Assembly: GCA_934249215.1 (NCBI GenBank)
Contig: CAKQKN010000135.1
Location: 1-46,409, forward strand
Reading direction: 5' to 3'
DNA: 46,409 nucleotides
Source: an uncultured Clostridia bacterium
GTDB taxonomy: Bacteria > Bacillota > Clostridia > Christensenellales > Borkfalkiaceae
Under the pieces are notes generated by a model. That model had not been told where the DNA came from. It saw only the letters and a list, made by a program, of their open reading frames with translations, and ran no database searches. Of the stretch, positions 1-10,266 are shown one piece after another; position 1 is the first letter of the stretch; every line of letters begins with the position of its first letter. Made by a program: the position numbers and the translations under genes.

Positions 1-1854
1 GTTGTCGGATTCGATTACGAAATCCCCGAACCCGAATATTTCAATTATATCAGCGGAAAATTCGAAAATTTCTCCGACGCGGAAGTTGCCGAGTTCAAAG
101 TGTTCGACGCAAACGACGCGGAAGTTGAAGTTGTTGACGGCAAATTCAATCCGCAGACGAGCGGCGAGTACAACATTCTTTATGCAGTGCTCGAAGGCAA
201 TACGTCGTACGGTTATTACGCATCCGTAAACGTGTATGGCGAGGACGGCGCGCCCGCAATCGTGTTTGACTCGAGCGAAAGCGAAATAATGGACGGAATG
301 AGCCTTTATGCGGGGAACTCTGTTACCGTAAAGATAAGTGCGTCGAGCGAAATAATGCTGACGAGCGATAAAAGTCTTGCCGTAAGCGGAAAGATGATTG
401 TTAACGGAAGCGAAGTAAAAGATCTGACCGGGAACGATAAGATCGATTGCATGCTCATCGGAAGTTATGAACTCGTGTTCGTTGCGAAAGACTACGTCGG
501 AAGAACCGCCGAAAAGAGAATAACGTTCGACGTGACGAGGACTTCGGTTTCATTCGTGAACGCGGGCGACGAAAACATAACCGTCGACATTACTGACGGA
601 TAACTCAGCGCGTCGGCATCCGACGTTGCGGTTGAGGACGTTTATTATGCGGACGGCGTCGAATCGCGGATCCCGAGCAAGGATTTCGCTTGGTTCGAAA
701 CGAACATCAAGGTACGTTCGGCGGACGGCGAATGGCAAGATTACACCGCCGATTACGAAATCTCTGCAGTCGGAAAATATGAGATCGGATATTTTATCGG
801 TTATAGAACGGAAGCGGACGGAGAAATTTATTCCGCGAAGAAGATCAAAACCGTAACCGCGGTTGACAATCCCCAGTTCGAGGGAGATGCCGCAGTTGCA
901 GGCGCGACGATCGAAGAAAAAACCGACTCGCTCGACAAATATAAAGCGATAGTCGGAGCAAAAGTTTCTTTCCCGTATCTTAAGGCTACCGACGTTATAG
1001 GCGGCAAAAAGATCGAACTTAACAACGTGAAAGCGACGCTTACCGGCGCGGACGGCAACTCTTCCGACGTTACGAACCTTTTCGACGACGGCAAATATGA
1101 AATAACGCTTACCGAAGCGGGCACGTATTATCTCACGTTCGAAGCGTCGGACGGGACATGGACGGTCAAAAAGATTTTCTCCGTCGAAACAAGAAAATAT
1201 TGGCTTGAAATCGCGGTTGACGAAACTCTCGGCGAAGCCGAATTCGGAACCGAATATTCCTTCCCCGTCGCGACTATAAAAGATCTTAACGGAAACGCCG
1301 TGAGCGGTTCGGAAATCACGATAACGATCTATAAAACGGAAACTCAGACCGTAAACGCGGTCGGTAACAAATGGACGCCCGACGTCGCGGGTGAATTTAA
1401 AGTCGTGTGGACGGCGGTAATTTCCGACGAAACGGCGAGCTGCGAAAGAACGCTGGTCGTAAAAGACAAAACGGCGCCGACTATATCCTTTGCCGAAGAA
1501 CCCAAAACGAGCGGGTTTGTCGGAGAAACCTATGTTCTCCCCGCGATAACGGTTGAAGATAATGCCGATTCCGGACTCGAATATCAGATTTACGTTACTT
1601 TCGGCGGCGAACGCAGACTTCTCGAGGACGCGTCGTTCATACCCGAAGAAGCGGGCGAATATCTGATCGAGATCGTATGTTCGGACACTTCCGGCAACGT
1701 CGGGAGCAAAGAAGTACGTGTTACGATTAAAGCCGCGAAAGAAAAAGATAATGGATGCAGTTCCGATATTTCGACGAATCTCTCCGCACTTGTAGTTGTG
1801 CTGGCGTTTGCCGTCGTGATGTCGATTAAAAACAAAAAGGAGCAAAATCAATGA
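1..1854 (+). pseudogene. Ig-like surface protein, 5' partial, interrupted by in-frame TAA
   Basis: One reading frame runs from the window edge to the TGA at 1852-1854, broken only by a TAA at 601-603; the protein-like sequence continues in the same frame on both sides. The product is a chain of beta-sandwich Ig-like repeats (segments ending in patterns such as GEYLIEIVCSDTSGN), typical of cell-surface adhesins or glycan-binding proteins. The C-terminus has an NGCSS motif, a hydrophobic segment of about 20 residues and a KNKKE tail, so the protein should be anchored in the membrane. An ATG at 1027 could restart translation, but no good ribosome binding site precedes it. The stop codon overlaps the ATG of the next gene (ATGA), which suggests coupled translation. 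The N-terminus lies outside the window. The TAA may be a real nonsense mutation or a sequencing/assembly error. Confidence 0.75.
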
Positions 1855-3488
1855 AAAAAGGTCTGAAAAAAGCCATTTGTTCGGTACTTGCGGCCGTCTC
1901 GCTTTTAGGAGCGGGCGGCTGTATAAACCACGGACAGCAAGTAGACAAAAACAAAACTCAGCTTTACGTCGGATTGTATAACGGCGGGTGGGGTAACGAC
2001 TGGCTGTATAAAGCAAAAGAAGGCTTCGAAAAGATGTTCGACAAATACGAAATCGTAATCACGCCGAAAAAGGACGATTATGAATACGCGAATTTGAAAA
2101 ACTCCATAAAGAACGATCCCAACGACATGTATATAACCGCGTGTTCTTATTATAACTATCTTCAGGACAAGACGTTGCTCGACATAACCGACTGCGTGAC
2201 GAGCGACATGGCGGACGTCGGTGAGGCGGGCACTTCGATCGAAGGCAAACTGAAAGACAGATATAAGTCTTTTTATAAGCTTTCCGACGGTAAATATTAC
2301 GCCGTTCCTTTCGGAAGTTCTGTTTGGGGACTAAATTACGACGTCGATCTGTTCGAAGAGAGCGAGTTGTTTATTTCTCAAAGTGACGGCAGCGGTAAAA
2401 ACATCGTCTGGACGAGCGGAAAGGACGGCGCCGCCGCGAAATCTGCGGGACGCGACGGAAAAACGGGAACGTATGACGACGGTTGCCCCGTGACCTTTGC
2501 CGAGTTCAAAGCCCTTCTTTCGAGAATGAGACAGAAAAACATCACTCCGTTCACATGGTCGGAACAGCTCGGTTACGGATTCAACGTGCTTATGTCGCTC
2601 ATTGCCGACGCGGAAGGCGCGGAAAACTTCGAGGTGTTGAAAACGTTAGACGGATCTTTCGTCGGTTACGACGGCAAAACTTACGACGTTACGCGCGGCA
2701 CCGGGTATCTTGTGAATTATCTGCCCGGCAAGAAATATGCGCTCGATTTCGCAAGCGAGATAGCGGGCAATCCGGCAAACTATTCTTCGGTGGCGGGAAC
2801 GCTCGGTTTCACGCAGAGTCAGGACGCGTACATTTTGTCGAAAGCAAATGCGGCTTCGGGAAACGAAGAAAAGAGAATCGCGTTCATAATCGAGGGCGGG
2901 CACTGGTATAACGAAGCGAAAGCGTATATCAACGAAACCAACGGAACGATTTACCCCGAATATGCTAACGGCAGAAGATTTTCGGTAATGCCGTTCCCGA
3001 CGTTCGACGACAGACCGGGGACGACTGCAACCTATCTCGAATCGTCGCACCAGTTCTCTATGTTCGTGAACGCCCAGACTTCGAAAGCGGATATTGCGAA
3101 ACTTTTTATCAAATATCTCTGTACGGACGAAACGGTGCGTATGTCTGCGGCTATGAGCGGAATCATAAGAGCTTGCGACTATACTCTTTCGGACGCGGAA
3201 CTTGCGCAGATGCCGTATTATTATGCGGAACTTTATAAGTTGCAAAATTCCGATTCGGTCGATCTCGTGAGCCTCAGAATGAACGACAAATTCTATATCG
3301 AAAATCAGTCGATGGAATCTCTCGCTTGGATATGGTCGGGAAGTTTTATCAACTCGAAGGGCAACAAAGCAAGTTTGTCCGATCCCTTCGCCGATTTCAA
3401 GGCGTATGGTTCAAAAGAAAATCTGACGCCCGAAAAATATATGGAAGGCTCGGTAAAAACGTTCGAGGACACTTTCAAAAAGTATTAA
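1851..3488 (+). CDS. Sugar ABC transporter substrate-binding lipoprotein (family 1)
   Basis: This 545-residue exported protein begins with a lipoprotein signal peptide: a KK-rich start, a hydrophobic core and LGAGGC, with Cys24 the likely lipidated residue. The mature part resembles family 1 extracellular solute-binding proteins of CUT1 carbohydrate importers, with an LYVGLYNGGWGNDW opening and a large two-lobe body. It would capture an oligosaccharide outside the membrane and hand it to the two permeases encoded next (3498-4529 and 4545-5438). Its start overlaps the stop of the surface protein gene by 4 nt. The ligand is unknown. Assignment to the solute-binding family is firm from sequence plus context. 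Confidence 0.9.
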   Translation: MKKGLKKAICSVLAAVSLLGAGGCINHGQQVDKNKTQLYVGLYNGGWGNDWLYKAKEGFEKMFDKYEIVITPKKDDYEYANLKNSIKNDPNDMYITACSYYNYLQDKTLLDITDCVTSDMADVGEAGTSIEGKLKDRYKSFYKLSDGKYYAVPFGSSVWGLNYDVDLFEESELFISQSDGSGKNIVWTSGKDGAAAKSAGRDGKTGTYDDGCPVTFAEFKALLSRMRQKNITPFTWSEQLGYGFNVLMSLIADAEGAENFEVLKTLDGSFVGYDGKTYDVTRGTGYLVNYLPGKKYALDFASEIAGNPANYSSVAGTLGFTQSQDAYILSKANAASGNEEKRIAFIIEGGHWYNEAKAYINETNGTIYPEYANGRRFSVMPFPTFDDRPGTTATYLESSHQFSMFVNAQTSKADIAKLFIKYLCTDETVRMSAAMSGIIRACDYTLSDAELAQMPYYYAELYKLQNSDSVDLVSLRMNDKFYIENQSMESLAWIWSGSFINSKGNKASLSDPFADFKAYGSKENLTPEKYMEGSVKTFEDTFKKY

Positions 3489-3497
3489 GGATTTTGT

Positions 3498-4529
3498 ATG
3501 GCGAAAAGAATTAAACAGGAAAAAGACAACGGAGTTATACGAAGGATAGGCTGGTTTTTCTATTCATTAAGGTGCAAGATATATCATGCGTTGCCCGCGG
3601 GGTTCAAAAAACCTCGCGGGAACGGCGCAAGCAAGCGAAACGAACGCCTGTTCATCATATCGGCTCTTGCAATTCCGCTTTTCGTCTTTTCGGTTTTTTA
3701 TATAGGCGTAAATATAAACTGTAGTCTGCTTGCGTTTAAAGAGTACGACTTAGACGGCGGTAAATTCGTCTGGGCGTCAAAGGCGTTCGGGAATTTTACC
3801 GATTTTTTCGATAAACTGAGAAGCGAAGACTTTATGGATTATTCCATAAAAAATTCGGTTATTCTTTTCTGCGTAAGCTTGTTTTTCAACCTTCCGTTTC
3901 ATATTTTCAACGCTTATTACATTTACAAAAAGAAATTCCTTAACGGGCCGTTCAAAGTGTTGTTGTTTTTGCCGTCGGTAATATCGAGCGTGGTAACTGT
4001 TACCATGTTTAAATATTTTTTGATTTACGGTCTTAACGATATCTATAAAATGTTCGGGTGGGGCGTTGCCCCGCAGTTTCTTTATAACGTGGAAACGGGC
4101 TTCACGACGACTATCGTGTATTCGTGTTGGATTTCGTTCGGCGGCTCTATGATACTCTTTTTGGGGCTTATGAACAGAATATCCCCGTCTGTAACGGAAG
4201 CGGCGGCGCTCGACGGAGTTAATTCTTTTCAAGAATTTTTATACATCGTTCTTCCGCTGATTTTTCCGACGATAAGCATTTACGTGATAAATCTGATCGC
4301 GGGATTTTTCTCGGCTCAAGGTTCGCTGTTTACCTTTTACGGTCAGACGGCGAGAAAAGAGTATTACACGTTCGGGTACTATTATTATATAAACGTACTC
4401 GGCGATTCGGGCGTTTCCAAATATCCGATGGCGGCGGCGTCCGGCGTTGTATTCACGCTCGTCGTCGCGCCGATAACTCTTCTCGCGCGGAGGATACTGA
4501 ACAAACTGTGTCCGCCGATCGATTATTGA
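3498..4529 (+). CDS. Sugar ABC transporter permease, MalF/UgpA-like
   Basis: This 343-residue inner-membrane protein has a basic N-terminal region of about 45 residues followed by six or more hydrophobic segments. Near residue 234 it has EAAALDGVN, the EAA loop by which binding-protein-dependent permeases contact the ATPase subunit. It is the first of a permease pair lying 9 nt after the substrate-binding protein gene and 15 nt before its partner. A sugar importer of the CUT1 class is inferred. No ATP-binding subunit is encoded in the window, so an ATPase encoded elsewhere probably serves it, as MsmK does in other Firmicutes. Confidence 0.92.
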   Translation: MAKRIKQEKDNGVIRRIGWFFYSLRCKIYHALPAGFKKPRGNGASKRNERLFIISALAIPLFVFSVFYIGVNINCSLLAFKEYDLDGGKFVWASKAFGNFTDFFDKLRSEDFMDYSIKNSVILFCVSLFFNLPFHIFNAYYIYKKKFLNGPFKVLLFLPSVISSVVTVTMFKYFLIYGLNDIYKMFGWGVAPQFLYNVETGFTTTIVYSCWISFGGSMILFLGLMNRISPSVTEAAALDGVNSFQEFLYIVLPLIFPTISIYVINLIAGFFSAQGSLFTFYGQTARKEYYTFGYYYYINVLGDSGVSKYPMAAASGVVFTLVVAPITLLARRILNKLCPPIDY

Positions 4530-4544
4530 CAAGGGAGTACGCCT

Positions 4545-5438
4545 ATGAACAAAGTATTACGCAAAAGAAAAATCAGCGTGTTTGACGTCGTGTTGTTCGT
4601 TCTACTGACGGTTTATTCTCTTACGATGATCTTTCTCATCGTCTGGACGCTGTTATGTTCGTTCAAATCCAAGACCGATTTCAACATGCATCCGCTCGGC
4701 TGGCCGAAAGAGTTTAAATTTTCAAACTACGTCAGCGTTCTGCGCGATCTCAACGTGCCGCTGACGAAAGTCGGATATATCGATTATAAGATTTATCTTC
4801 CCGAATTGTTTTTGTATTCCGTGATATACAGCGTCGGCTGTACCGCGGTTTACGTTTTTGCCCGCGCGATAGTAGCATACGTCGTCGCGAGGTTCGATTT
4901 TAAGTTCGGAGCGTTTCTTTACAGCCTTAACCTCGTCGTCATGATCATCCCGATCGTAGGGCGGCTTCCCGGCGAGCTTCAACTTATGAGAATGCTCAAT
5001 TTTTATGATAATATCTGGGCGTTGTGCTTTATGAAGGCGTCTTTTACGGGAATGGACTTTATGTTGTTCCACTCGACGTTTGCTTCGATTTCGAAAGAAT
5101 ATACGGAAGCGGCAAAGGTGGACGGCGCGTCGCAATGGACGATAATGTTCAGAATAATATTCCCGATGGCGAAGCAGATTATGCTGATTCTCGCGCTGAC
5201 GAACTTCATCGGATATTGGAACGACTGGAGCGCGACCATAACGTATATGCCGAGTTATCCTACTGCGGCGTATGCGCTGTACGTTTTCCAAAACAGCAAT
5301 CTTCCCGAAATCGCGCTCGGCGGAATACCGTATACTTTGAGCGCATGCATCGTCGTTATGACGCCCGTTCTCATTCTGTTCTTCGCTTTCAGAAAACAGA
5401 TAATGGGCGAAATAAGTTTCGGCGGCGTAAAAGGCTGA
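4545..5438 (+). CDS. Sugar ABC transporter permease, MalG/UgpE-like
   Basis: This 297-residue membrane protein starts after a GGGAG ribosome binding site. It has an N-terminal membrane segment, several further transmembrane stretches and the EAA loop EAAKVDGASQ near residue 188. The C-terminus GEISFGGVKG is close to the usual end of MalG-type permeases. It pairs with the upstream permease to form the membrane channel of the importer. The 23-nt gap to the next gene carries GAGG before its start, consistent with one transcript. Confidence 0.92.
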   Translation: MNKVLRKRKISVFDVVLFVLLTVYSLTMIFLIVWTLLCSFKSKTDFNMHPLGWPKEFKFSNYVSVLRDLNVPLTKVGYIDYKIYLPELFLYSVIYSVGCTAVYVFARAIVAYVVARFDFKFGAFLYSLNLVVMIIPIVGRLPGELQLMRMLNFYDNIWALCFMKASFTGMDFMLFHSTFASISKEYTEAAKVDGASQWTIMFRIIFPMAKQIMLILALTNFIGYWNDWSATITYMPSYPTAAYALYVFQNSNLPEIALGGIPYTLSACIVVMTPVLILFFAFRKQIMGEISFGGVKG

Positions 5439-5461
5439 AACGCCGCTTATATGAGGTGATT

Positions 5462-8281
5462 ATGATTAAGAAAATAGCAACGACCGTACTTGCTTTATCG
5501 CTTGCCGTGTCGGCAACCGTCGCGTTTGCTTCGGCTTCCGCTTCGGATAAAAATAAAAGCGTGGTTACCGTAAACGATCTTTTCGTCGGTTCTTCCGTTA
5601 CGATCACGCCCGACGCCGTTTTGCCCGAATATATGAAAACGGTCGGCTACGGCGGGAAAAAGTACGATCGCTCGGAAATAACCGCCGTCAAAATCAGCAC
5701 GGAAAAGGGCGCAAAAAAGGCCACGGTGAATTATACGATGCCCATAAACCTTTACGAAAGCGATAAGGATACGGGGCTCGTCGAGTTTCTCGTCGCAAAT
5801 TCCGAAGCGAAAGAATATAACGCTTCGCCCACGACCGTTTCGCAGAAAGAATTGGATTTTCTCGCGTTCGCCGTGAGATTTACCGACGTCAACGATCCTT
5901 CGGTATATATGCAGTTCGACTATGAAAGACGGCAAGATTTTTATAACGTGTCGTCGGTGCGCGTTTCCACCGATTGCCAAGCATCGGCGGGTTACGTTCC
6001 GTCGAGCAACGCGCTTCGCGCTTCGCCTTACGGCACGCCCGTGAGATCGGCATTTTCGGGCTGTCCGTCGGACGCGTCGGGAACGTATGAAGTATTGACG
6101 ACGAGTTACGACGGCGCGGCAAAAGCGGTCTATGCTTCCCCGTTTAACGGAAGTCCGTCGCTGACGCTTGTGCGCGATCTCGACGACGCGGAATATCTTC
6201 TCGACGGCGACGACCTGTGGAGCGGATTTTCCACCGGCGAAGTATATGTTTCTTTTGAATTTACGAGAATTATGAGCGAGCGATCCGCCACTATTTATCT
6301 GTTCGCCTTTAACGGTCAAGATCTGACGGGCCCGGAAATAGTCGACGTTAATCCGCCCGTTATTCAACTCGAAAACGAATTCTTCCGCACGAATCCGCCC
6401 ACTGCCGAAGTCGGCACGCCTTACCGCGTTTTCGGCGCGTCGGCGTATGACGGACTTGACGGAAGGATCGACACGAGCAAAATCAGAGTGCGCGCTTATA
6501 CTCGTTACGGTAAAGCCGATCAAACCGAACTTCCGATAGCAAGCGGCGCGTTCGTTCCCGAAACGAACGAGAAAGTTACGATCGAATATTATGTCGAGGA
6601 TTCTTCCGGCAACGGGATCACTCGTTGCTATGAGGTTCCCGTTTCTTCCAAAATTCCCGAAATCGTCGTTTATTGTAACGTCGAGATGGAAAGCGGCGCG
6701 ATTATCGGCAAACCGATGGCGATGCCGACTGCGGTCGAGGTCAGGGGCGGAGCGGGCGCATACGAAAAAACGTGTTATTTAAAAAACCTTTCCACGGGTG
6801 AAAAAGAATACGTCCCGTTGACCTCCGAAACGTTCACGTTCACCAAACGCGGCTATTTCGAAATGGTTTTCGAGGCGACGGACTATATCGGCAAAAAGGG
6901 CGTAAGATCGTTTCTCGTCAAAGCCGATTACAGCGACTTGCCTCTCGTCGATCTCCCCGCGATGCCCGAAGTATTCGCGCTCGGTAAATCGTTTATTCTT
7001 CCCGACTTCAACGCGACGGACGATTCGTCGTTCGGCGGAATAAACGCAAACGCGCGCAAAGAGTATCTCGTTTCGTTTAATTCGGGAAATAGTTGGACGA
7101 CTTATTATCCCGGCGACAGACTGACGGTGACCGGCGAAGTCGTTCTTTATAAAATCGTTGCGCGGACGATTACCGCCGCGTCGAAATATTTCGAAAGCGA
7201 CGTCGGAACGATAACGGTCGTGAATCCGACGTGCGTCGGGGACTTCTTCGTTAACGAAAACGGCGTGACTCCCGATTACTCGTTCGATGCCGAATACCCG
7301 GTCTATAGCACCGAAAACGGCACTTTCACCTTTGCGAACATTCTCGGTACGGAACCGTTCGACTTCTCGATGCAGTTATTCGGAGGAAAGTTCGTTACGG
7401 GGAGTAAACTGCGCTTTACGTTCAGAGACGGGCGCAGCAACGCGAGAAACGAACTGACGATAGAAAAGAAAGACGAAAAACTCTGTAAGATTTACGTAAA
7501 CGGAAAATACGTCAAAGAGGTCAATTTCGCAATGGCGGAGGGCAATACCGCCGAAGTCAGACTGAGCGGAGGAAACGCATATTACAACTCGACGTTCATT
7601 TGCGCGCTTGACGGAATAACGGGCGCGGGAACTTATTTCTCTTTCGAAATACTCGGCGCCGGTTCGTCGTCGGTAATGGTGAAGAAAATCAATAATCAGA
7701 CCTATCTCGGCTTATATGAGGACGAAAGATACGATTATACTGCGCCCGTAATAAGCCTTGACGAGGTGAACAGATATTATTCCGTCGGCGAAGAAGTGAT
7801 CATTCCCGCCGCTTCCGCGTTCGACGTTCTCGACTCGGAATGTAATCTTTCGGTTTCGCTTACGAAGAAAGGAACGACCGTTTATTCGGAAAACGGAAAA
7901 GCGAACGGATACTCGTTTATCGCAAGGGCGCCCGGCGACTATAAGCTCGTGTATACCGCGGTCGATTCGTCGGGTAACACCGCTACGCTCAGCTATACGA
8001 TCCGAGTCATCAATCGTACTCGTCCGACACTCATGGTGGACGGAGCGCCGTCCCGCTATGTGAAGGCGGGGCAGACGCTGACGTTGCCCCGAGCGAGCGC
8101 GAAAGACGCGGAAGGAAAGGCTATCGAGGTTTATACGATGGTCGTATATCCCGACGGAAGAATCGAGAAAACGAACGGTTCCGTCGTGCTTCAAAGCGTC
8201 GGCGTTTACAAAATCAGGTATGTTTGCGTCGACCGCGACTATAACGTGACCGCGCGCGAATATCTGACGGAGGTGAGATAA
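5462..8281 (+). CDS. Large secreted protein with Ig-like domains
   Basis: The ATG at 5462 was chosen because it follows GAGG and opens a clear Sec signal peptide (MIKKIATTVLALSLAVSATVAFA, cut near residue 23). An upstream extension in the same frame would run through the permease gene and is rejected. The 939-residue product has an N-terminal unknown region of about 280 residues, then several Ig-like or cadherin-like repeats with recurrent phrases such as YVEDSSGNGI, FEATDYIGKKG and YTAVDSSGNTA. A central part (about residues 590-740) resembles a jelly-roll or concanavalin-type carbohydrate-binding module. It ends in YLTEVR without a membrane anchor or LPxTG signal. It is probably a secreted glycan-binding partner of the importer; enzymatic activity is not evident. 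It ends one base before the next ATG. Confidence 0.75.
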   Translation: MIKKIATTVLALSLAVSATVAFASASASDKNKSVVTVNDLFVGSSVTITPDAVLPEYMKTVGYGGKKYDRSEITAVKISTEKGAKKATVNYTMPINLYESDKDTGLVEFLVANSEAKEYNASPTTVSQKELDFLAFAVRFTDVNDPSVYMQFDYERRQDFYNVSSVRVSTDCQASAGYVPSSNALRASPYGTPVRSAFSGCPSDASGTYEVLTTSYDGAAKAVYASPFNGSPSLTLVRDLDDAEYLLDGDDLWSGFSTGEVYVSFEFTRIMSERSATIYLFAFNGQDLTGPEIVDVNPPVIQLENEFFRTNPPTAEVGTPYRVFGASAYDGLDGRIDTSKIRVRAYTRYGKADQTELPIASGAFVPETNEKVTIEYYVEDSSGNGITRCYEVPVSSKIPEIVVYCNVEMESGAIIGKPMAMPTAVEVRGGAGAYEKTCYLKNLSTGEKEYVPLTSETFTFTKRGYFEMVFEATDYIGKKGVRSFLVKADYSDLPLVDLPAMPEVFALGKSFILPDFNATDDSSFGGINANARKEYLVSFNSGNSWTTYYPGDRLTVTGEVVLYKIVARTITAASKYFESDVGTITVVNPTCVGDFFVNENGVTPDYSFDAEYPVYSTENGTFTFANILGTEPFDFSMQLFGGKFVTGSKLRFTFRDGRSNARNELTIEKKDEKLCKIYVNGKYVKEVNFAMAEGNTAEVRLSGGNAYYNSTFICALDGITGAGTYFSFEILGAGSSSVMVKKINNQTYLGLYEDERYDYTAPVISLDEVNRYYSVGEEVIIPAASAFDVLDSECNLSVSLTKKGTTVYSENGKANGYSFIARAPGDYKLVYTAVDSSGNTATLSYTIRVINRTRPTLMVDGAPSRYVKAGQTLTLPRASAKDAEGKAIEVYTMVVYPDGRIEKTNGSVVLQSVGVYKIRYVCVDRDYNVTAREYLTEVR

Positions 8282-8282
8282 T

Positions 8283-10262
8283 ATGAAGAAAACGATAAAA
8301 GCGTTATGCGTTCTTGTTTCCGCATTGACGGTGACGTCGGCGTTTGCATCGTGCAAAAAGAATAACGACAAAAACGACGGAGATAAAACCGTGAAGTATG
8401 AAAACACCTATCTTTTAAAGGACGGTAAAAGCGATCTCAAAATCGTTTTGCCATCGGACAGCACTGACTCGGAACAATATGCTGCGAGGGAGCTTAATCG
8501 CATTTTCGAAGGCACGGCGGGTATCACTTTGCCGATAAAAAGCGATTCGGAATCCGTTTCGGGTAATTATATATCCATCGGCAGAACGACTTTTGCCGCA
8601 GCCGCGGGCATTCCGGCGAACGCGGACACGGGATTTGGCGGCTACGTCCTAAAAACCAGAGACGGCAATCTGTTCATCGATTCGAAAACCGAATCCGGCA
8701 AGATCAACGGCGTGTACGGGTTTGCCGAAGAAAACCTCGGCTACAGATATTACGCTTCAGACGAAATCAAGTACGGAAAAGTCGGCGACGTTAAGCTTCG
8801 CGCGTTTGATGAGGTTAAAAAGCCCTCTTTCGACGGCAGAAACGTTTTTTCTTACGAAACGGTTTACGATCACGAAAACGCGGTTAGGCTGAGATGCAAC
8901 GGAATCACGAGCAACTGGAGTTCGTCATACGGCGAGGCTTCGCTCTGGTCAACGCTTCACGACATGTCCAACGTTTTTCAGCTTCTTTACGTAAAGGACT
9001 ATTATCCCGAGCATCCCGACTGGTTTTACGTTGCCGATGAATATGCCGCGAGAAAGGACGAGTTCGCTTCGATGAGCGATTCGGAATTTTATGAAATCGC
9101 GCAGAAAAAATCGCAGATCTGCTATACGAAAGGATATTACGACAAGGAAAAGGGCGGAATGTTCGATACTTACGTCGACAATCTCATCCGCTATATACAA
9201 AACGAACCCGACAGAGAACTTTTTATGCTCGGTATGGGCGATAACGAGTACGTTTGCGACTGCGCGGACTGCACGAGAGATATCGCCGAATACAAGATGA
9301 GCGGCGTTATCATGCGCTTTACGAACAGAGTCGCGAAAAGGATCAAAGAGTGGCTCAAAAACGAGAGCGGAACGCCCGACAGAAAGATTTATCTCGTCGT
9401 ATTCGCATATCTCACCGCAATGGAACCGCCCGTTAAATACGTTGACAGAAAACCCGTTCCGATCGACGATTCGGTCGTTGCGGAGGATAACGTGATGATA
9501 AGAATCGCGCCGCTCGTCGATTCGAATTTCTATTGGCAGATTGACGATTCCGAACATAACGCGTTTATGGCTAACAACATAAACGGCTGGAAACAGATCT
9601 CGTCAAACTATTCGATTTGGGACTATCGACTCTATTTCCACTATCTGTTTATGCCGTATCCCGTGTGGAATACCATCAAGAGCAATCTGACGGTATATAA
9701 AAATCTGAACGTCATCGACGTTTATCATCAAGGGTATGCGGAAACGCCCGTTCCGTTCGGCAAACTCGACGACTACGTTCGCGCAAGGCTTCTTTACGAT
9801 CTCGACGAGAATGCGGAAGAGTTGACCGACGATTTTATTGATAACTATTATAAGCAAGCCGCTTCGTATATAAGGGAATACAGAGATCTCCTCAAATATC
9901 ACTATGAGATCAACATCGTGCCCAAGCGTTACAGCGGAAGCGTTTATTCGGATATGATGAAAACGGACTATTGGCCGATAGAAATCCTTATGAAAATCCG
10001 GGATATTTTCGATAACGCTTACGAAAGTCTGGAAGGGCTTCCCGCCGACGAATATGAAATTCTGAAGCAGAGGGTGGACGAGGAAAGCAGATTTTATCGT
10101 TATGCGCTTCTCGAACTTTACGGTGAAAAACTTCCGAAAAAATCGGTTGCCGATTTTCTTTCCGGATTCAAAGCGGCGAACGCCGTTCATCCGTTCACCT
10201 ATCACGCGGTTCGCGAACCGATCGCCGAAAAGATTTCTGCTTGGGAAAATCTTTTGAAATAG
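8283..10262 (+). CDS. DUF4838 domain lipoprotein (putative glycan-active)
   Basis: This 659-residue protein has a lipoprotein-like signal peptide ending AFASC, with Cys24 the likely lipid site. Residues about 50-150 resemble the N-terminal alpha/beta domain found before the barrel of GH20 and GH67 enzymes (SEQYAARELNRIFEGTAG). The following part matches the DUF4838 family, with the HPDWFYV and CDCADCTR signatures and a DVYHQGYAETP stretch. DUF4838 proteins recur in polysaccharide loci and look like TIM-barrel glycosidases, but I know of no established reaction for the family. It lies 4 nt upstream of a GH20-like gene, which suggests the two act on the same glycan, this one at the cell surface. 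Confidence 0.82.
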   Translation: MKKTIKALCVLVSALTVTSAFASCKKNNDKNDGDKTVKYENTYLLKDGKSDLKIVLPSDSTDSEQYAARELNRIFEGTAGITLPIKSDSESVSGNYISIGRTTFAAAAGIPANADTGFGGYVLKTRDGNLFIDSKTESGKINGVYGFAEENLGYRYYASDEIKYGKVGDVKLRAFDEVKKPSFDGRNVFSYETVYDHENAVRLRCNGITSNWSSSYGEASLWSTLHDMSNVFQLLYVKDYYPEHPDWFYVADEYAARKDEFASMSDSEFYEIAQKKSQICYTKGYYDKEKGGMFDTYVDNLIRYIQNEPDRELFMLGMGDNEYVCDCADCTRDIAEYKMSGVIMRFTNRVAKRIKEWLKNESGTPDRKIYLVVFAYLTAMEPPVKYVDRKPVPIDDSVVAEDNVMIRIAPLVDSNFYWQIDDSEHNAFMANNINGWKQISSNYSIWDYRLYFHYLFMPYPVWNTIKSNLTVYKNLNVIDVYHQGYAETPVPFGKLDDYVRARLLYDLDENAEELTDDFIDNYYKQAASYIREYRDLLKYHYEINIVPKRYSGSVYSDMMKTDYWPIEILMKIRDIFDNAYESLEGLPADEYEILKQRVDEESRFYRYALLELYGEKLPKKSVADFLSGFKAANAVHPFTYHAVREPIAEKISAWENLLK

Positions 10263-10266
10263 ACTT

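Noticed and set aside
550..2016. 488-codon - strand ORF opposite the surface-protein gene
   Set aside because: The + strand frame is clearly Ig-like; the - strand product is Arg/Phe-rich with no known domain.
5024..5461. 5' extension of the secreted Ig-like gene into the permease gene
   Set aside because: The ATG at 5462 has a ribosome binding site and a signal peptide directly after it; the extension is out-of-frame permease sequence.
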